Source of the DNA: Adiantum capillus-veneris
Taxonomy: Eukaryota; Streptophyta; Polypodiopsida; Polypodiales; Pteridaceae
Length of the DNA: 60,000 bases
Direction of reading: 5' to 3'
NCBI GenBank assembly: GCA_014529385.2
Contig: CM043945.1
Location: forward strand, 148,541,241 to 148,601,240
A program made the translations under genes and the position numbers. The notes beneath the pieces were generated by a model. It was not told where the DNA came from. It did no database searches and worked only from the letters and a program-made list of their open reading frames with translations. Position 1 is the stretch's first letter. Each line of letters opens with the position of its first letter. This document shows, piece by piece, positions 55,484 to 60,000 of this stretch.

Positions 55484-57345
55484 ATGGTTGACAATAAAAG
55501 AGAGAGTGAAATTAATGTTGATGGCTTTGATTTTGCTAATGATCAAGCTACTAATGATGCCCCTATGCTTGTGAACTATATGGTTACTAGGCTTCAACAA
55601 GCCATGGGCAACCCATCCCTCCAAGGTGAAGTTCAACAACAATTACGCATCCATGGGATTCTCCAATCTCTTCACCTAGAAGAGGGCGTGTCTATGAAAG
55701 CTCCTAGTGAGATTTCTGAAAGAGGGCTCTCTACGGTGAGAGAAGAGGAGGACCCATACGAAGGGCTCAAAAGCTTACAATTTGATGGGGCATTCCCTCA
55801 CAAAGGAGAGCCCAAATCTCAATGGTAGAGCCCCCACCGAAAGAACGAGAAAGAAGTGAATCTCCCGCCACCTCCCGGAGATGGCGGGTGCCCCTATGCT
55901 TGTGAACTATCTGGTTACTAGGCTTCAACACCCATCCCTCCAAGGTGAAGTTCAACAGCAATTACGCATCCATGGGATTCTCCAATCTCTTCACCTAGAA
56001 GAGGGAGTGCCTATGAAAGCTCCTAGTGAGATTTCTGAAAGAGGGCTCTCTATGGTGAGAGAAGAGGAGGACCCATACGAAGGGCTCAAAAGCTTACAAT
56101 TTGATGGGGCATTCCCTCACAAAGGAGAGCCCAAATCTCAATGGTAGAGCCCCCACCGAAAGAACGAGAAACAAGTGAATCTCCCACCACCTCCCGGAGA
56201 TGGCACCATAAAGACAGCGGGAAAAACGCTCTCCAACACCCCCTAAGCGGAGAAGACCATTGCATAGTCCTTCTCACCATAATTCAAAGAACGAAGAAAG
56301 GAAGTATGAGAAGAAAAAGTCGAGAAAGAGTTCACCCTCTTCTCCATCTTCGTCTTCCTCCTCCTCTTCTAAAGGAAGTGATAATGCAACTCCCAAATAA
56401 CTCAAAAGGAGACGCCATACGAAATCCTATGCCGCTTAGAAGAGGTCATCCAAGCTCAAACAGTGCAAGGAGGGAGGAAAGAGTATCTCTTTTCTTACCT
56501 ACAATGGCACCTTTGGTGCTACGGACAAAGTCTTGGCCTTTATTCAACAATTTGATGCGGCATTCAGACATGAGGGCTTCACGCAGTCCTCTAAGATATG
56601 TCATGTAGACGAACATGGAAAGCTTTAAGAGCTTCCATTATGAAGCAATTTTTGGCTAGCGATGCCAAAGACAAAGTGCTCACCGAATGGGGAAGCTTGA
56701 AGCTCTCTCCCTACGAATCTATTCACAAATACGTAGACAAGTTTTGGGATTTACATCTCAAAGACACTGTCTACAAAAAAATAGATTTTGGACAGCAAAA
56801 ACAACAATTTTGTGTGGGTTCATCTGAAGATATGGTGGAGTATGTCAACTCCCAAAGGCCTCGCACTATTTCAGCGATCATACACCATACTATGGTGGCT
56901 TCACAAATCAACTTCCAACAAGGGGCTAAGAAAAATCTTAAGCCCATGGAAAGCAAAGACCGTGTTGAGCCTAAGGGGAAGGACCATGTCCAAAAGTCTC
57001 CCAAGGGCAACTTCAACAACAACAAAGCTAAGGAGAAGGGAGTCTACAAAGGCAAAAATAGACTCTCTCCTGAAGAGCTAGAGCGTTATTGCAAGGATAA
57101 CCGTTGTTTCAAATGTGGGGAGCAAGGGCATGCTTATCGTGCTTGCCCACAAAAGAACACACGCAATGAACCTCCTAGAGCTTCCATAGTTGAAGTTCAA
57201 GAAGAAGATGCTCATCGCAAAGGATCTCCTTTATGCCATGCTTGGGGAAAGGTAAGAGAACATGATGCTTTCATTCTCTTCGACAATGGCTCTACTCACA
57301 ATTTCATATCCATGGAGTTTGCCACTAAGCTAGGCATCCAAGCCA
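55484..57345 (+). pseudogene. A-3 gag with start of protease, frameshifted and truncated
   Basis: MVDNKRESEINVDGFDFAND at 55484, matching the A-1 gag start. The N-terminal piece is tandemly duplicated (55559-55889 and 55890-56204), each copy ending in a stop. The capsid part then lies in shifting frames (56480-56600), and the frame at 56598 reads VDKFWDLHLKDTVYKKIDFG ... knuckle CFKCGEQGHAYRAC at 57105-57146, then protease ILFDNGSTHNFISMEF at ~57264-57311 (D-N-G instead of D-S/T-G). Homology to family A ends near 57345, where the antisense of a copia RNase H begins. RT and integrase are absent. Confidence 0.85.
55559..56204 (+). repeat. tandem duplication inside A-3 gag (331 bp + ~315 bp)
   Basis: GCCCCTATGCTTGTGAACTA starts at 55559 and 55890; both copies end CCTCCCGGAGATGGC. 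Copy 2 lacks about 12 bp around AAGCCATGGGCA. Confidence 0.95.
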
Positions 57346-60000
57346 TGAGGCGTCTGAGCCATACACACTCAAACGTAGCTGTAAAGAATGCCCTGTACTC
57401 GGCCTCACAACTCGAAGTGGCCACAGTAGGTTGCTTCTTGCTCAACCATGATATACATGAACTGCCAAGCATGAAACAAAAACCACTTGTGGACACTCGC
57501 ATGTCAAAACAACGAGCCCAATCTGAGTCCAAAAAAGCATGTAAGTCTGGCGGCAATGATCCCCCCTGGGGATAAAACAAGCCAAGATGTAAAGTGCCAC
57601 TAAGGTAGCAGAAAATCCTCTTGACAACCTGTCAATGCTTAGACCTTGGGCTATGCATAAATCTGCTGACCTGTGAGACTGCAAACTGAATATCTGGCCT
57701 CATGTTGCATACATAAATGAGGCAGCCAACAGCAGTTTGGTAAAGAGTGACATCAGTAGCATCGCCAGCATCATATAGACTCAACTTCAAACTTGTTTCC
57801 ATGGGAGTGGCAATAGGTTTGCAATCCTCAAGTCCAAACTTACATAGCAATGTTTCTATGTAACTTTTCTGACACAAAGCAATACCACCATCACACTACT
57901 TAAACTATATACCCAAGTAATGATGCAACAGCCCCAAATCCTTCATCTTGAAAGTAGCATTCAAATCATCCTTAAATTCAGCAATATGTCTCTCATTTGG
58001 TCCAGTGATCAGCAAATCATCGACATAAAGAACCACAATGAGAAGTACGTCATCCTCACGCTTTCCATACAATGTGCTTTCTATTGGACTGTTAACGAAA
58101 GCCTCGTTTCACCAAATGAGTGTCAGCTTTCTCATACCAAGCACGAGGAGATTACTTCAACCCATAAAAAGCCTTCTTACATATGCACACTTTGTCCTCT
58201 TGTCCTTTTATGACAAAACCGCGAGGCTGCATTACATAAACTTCCTCAAATATGTCACCATTCAAGAAAGTAGTAATAATGTCTGATTGATGTACATCCC
58301 AACCAAAATGAGCTGCCAATGCACATAGAAAACGCACAGTAGTCATACGACAAGTGGGAGCAAAAGTCTCTTCATAATCAATGCCTTTTTGTTGTGCATA
58401 ACCCTTTGCAACAAGTCGAGCCTTATGGCGATTGATCTCACCATGCGGCTTGCGTTTTTAACTTGTAAACCCACTTCGTACCAATGGCCTTTTTGTCAGG
58501 AGGCAAATTACATAAAGTCCAATGTGTCATTTTCTATAAGTGCATCATATTTTGATTGCATGACAGTCATCCAATTTTTTGAATTTTGTGCTTCATCAAA
58601 AGACAGAAGCTCCTCAACATCATGTAAGCTAGACACAGCCAAAGCATAACAATCTGATGCATAAGATGCACGGCGAGAGCCTAAACGAGTACGACTAGAC
58701 AAAGGTGCATCCAATTTACTATCACGCAAAGTGTGCACCAGCCATTTTGGCATACCTCTAGCCTACTCATTTTCGGCCCTTTCCTCATCAAGTACATGAT
58801 GTACATCTGCATCAGTAATAGGCTGATCTAAAACATTTTCAGAAACCCCATAGGCTATACATTTGCCTCATTGGAACTTACATTTGTATTTCCACCACTG
58901 AAAAGAGGCAACAAAGTGTCATAAATGTCCTGTGAGCTTACATTACTGTCTCTAGTACATGACAGCAAGGGCTGAACAGAATCTTCCACAAACACTACAT
59001 CCCAAGAAACCAGAATACGTTTTGTTTGCGGATGATACAACCTGTAACCTTTGCTTTCAGCACTATAACCAACAAAAATACATTTGACAGCCTTATCATC
59101 CAATTTTCTGCGCTGCACTTGTGGCACCAAAGCAAATGCCAAACAACCAAAAACACGCATGTGCTCAATAGAAGGCTTTCTATCATGCCATGCTTCATAT
59201 GGAGTAATAGACTGCAAAGATTTGGTAGGAGACTTGTTAAGTACATAAGTGACACGCATGATGGCCTCAAGCCAAAAAGAATGTGGTAAAGCTTGACTTT
59301 TGACCATACATCGTGCCATTTCCGTCAGTGAACTGTTTTTTCTCTCAGCAACACCATTTTGTTGAGGTGTATAAGGCACTGTACGTTGGTGTTTTATCCC
59401 ACGACTAGCCAGAAATGCATTAAATTCATGAGACCTATACTTCCCCCCTCGATCGGAACGAAGGGTGCCCATAGTACATTTCGAGACATTTTCAGCCATA
59501 GCTAGAAATTGTTTGAAGCACATAACAACTTCGGACTTCGCTTTAAGCGGAAATACCCATGCATGGCTGGAGTAATCATCAATGAAAGTCACGAAGTACA
59601 GGTAATTGCCCAAGGACGAAGTTTGCATGGGCCCATAAACATCACTATGCACAAGCTGCAACCTGCATGTGGCCCAAACTGAACCATCCTTTGGAAATTT
59701 AGAACGCTGCATCTTACCCAAAATACAGCCTTCACAAACATGTTCTACAGGTGCTTCAAGAGGCGGCAAAGAAGCAACCATATCAGATTTCTGCAAATGC
59801 AACAAACTGGAAAAATTCAGATGACCAAAACGTGCATGCCAAAGTTTTGCATCTGAAATAGCCCTTGAATCTGCAACAGCATTTGCAAAATTTTGTCCAC
59901 ACTTGTCATACAAGTGTGGACAAAAACATGTTCTACAGGTGCTTCAAGAGGCGGCAAAGAAGCAACCATATCAGATTTCTGCAAATGCAACAAACTGGAA
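57345..60000 (-). pseudogene. Ty1/copia pol pseudogene (integrase, RT, RNase H), 5' end beyond window
   Basis: Read from 60000 down. 59913-58855 is one open frame with the GAG-pre-integrase zinc site (WHARFGHLN ... CEGCILGK) and integrase triad: D in VHSDVYGPM, D in LRSDRGGKY, E in GVAERKN. RT follows in broken frames: 58753-58508 (DALIENDTLDF), 58346-58152 ([20 protein letters not shown] ... KKAFYGLK), YVDD at 58027-58016, then 57877-57632 (TPMETSLKL, MRPDIQFAVSQVSRFM). RNase H at 57580-57345 (LDSDWARC, SWLSKKQPTVATSSCEAEYR). The order is integrase before RT, as in copia. Multiple stops and frameshifts from 58850 on. Its 3' end is cut at the A-3 junction. Confidence 0.9.
59741..60000. repeat. 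tandem duplication (188-bp period) with a perfect hairpin, at window edge
   Basis: TGTTCTACAGGTGCTTCAAG begins at 59741 and again at 59929, and the following ~70 bases are identical to the window end. The copies are joined by an 11-bp perfect inverted repeat GTCCACACTTG-TCATA-CAAGTGTGGAC (59895-59921). Confidence 0.9.

Overview
The window is nuclear DNA of a land plant. It is almost entirely made of transposable elements: Ty3/gypsy and Ty1/copia retrotransposons with plant-type primer binding sites (initiator-Met and Asp tRNA), two short DNA-transposon-like insertions, and very long GA/CT and GT/CA microsatellites. A decayed pentatricopeptide-like piece and the general repeat style would suit a fern or another seed-free plant, but that is a weak inference. 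I found no host gene that looks intact, no rRNA and no CRISPR.

Layout. 3-974 is the 3' end of a Ty3 integrase. ~2160-3387 is an old LTR of a family I call A. 4680-5300 holds a PPR-like remnant and 6250-7344 a stop-riddled gag-like remnant. 8015-9007 holds two tandem duplications. 13669-15008 is a 1,340-bp element with 15-bp terminal inverted repeats flanked by TTAA on both sides. 17278-20509 (minus) is a broken zinc-knuckle gene. 22250-24209 (minus) is a gag pseudogene related to that of element B, with a palindrome array upstream of it.

The core, 25348-50233, is a nested stack. An old family-A Ty3 element lies on the minus strand (LTRs at 25348-27034 and, split, at 36154-36236 plus 50109-50233). 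It received (i) a 247-bp MITE-like insert with an 8-bp duplication (30583-30829), (ii) a complete but internally deleted copia element with 190-bp LTRs and 5-bp target duplication ACTTC (31780-35602), and (iii) in its 5' LTR, a large and recent Ty3 element B (36237-50108). The 3' LTR of B was then truncated together with about 1.46 kb of the A LTR.

Element B is the most interesting object. It has a 939-bp LTR, an Asp-tRNA primer site, a 1.4-kb leader with four long palindromes, and three large ORFs (gag, pol, and an unrecognised ~1,050-codon ORF3 after integrase). Each ORF is shifted -1 from the one before, with ~110-nt overlaps. Its pol has two tandem gap-free 109-residue copies of the integrase H2C2 zinc module. 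It is nevertheless defective: one in-frame stop each in pol and ORF3, and Asn in place of the protease catalytic Asp.

Right flank: 50365-51000 is a Ty3 protease-region remnant (minus). 51180-53435 is the 5' end of another short-LTR copia element, cut after codon 12 of its putative gag by a second family-A element (LTR 53436-55074, gag to ~57345). That element ends abruptly inside a minus-strand copia pol pseudogene (57345-60000).
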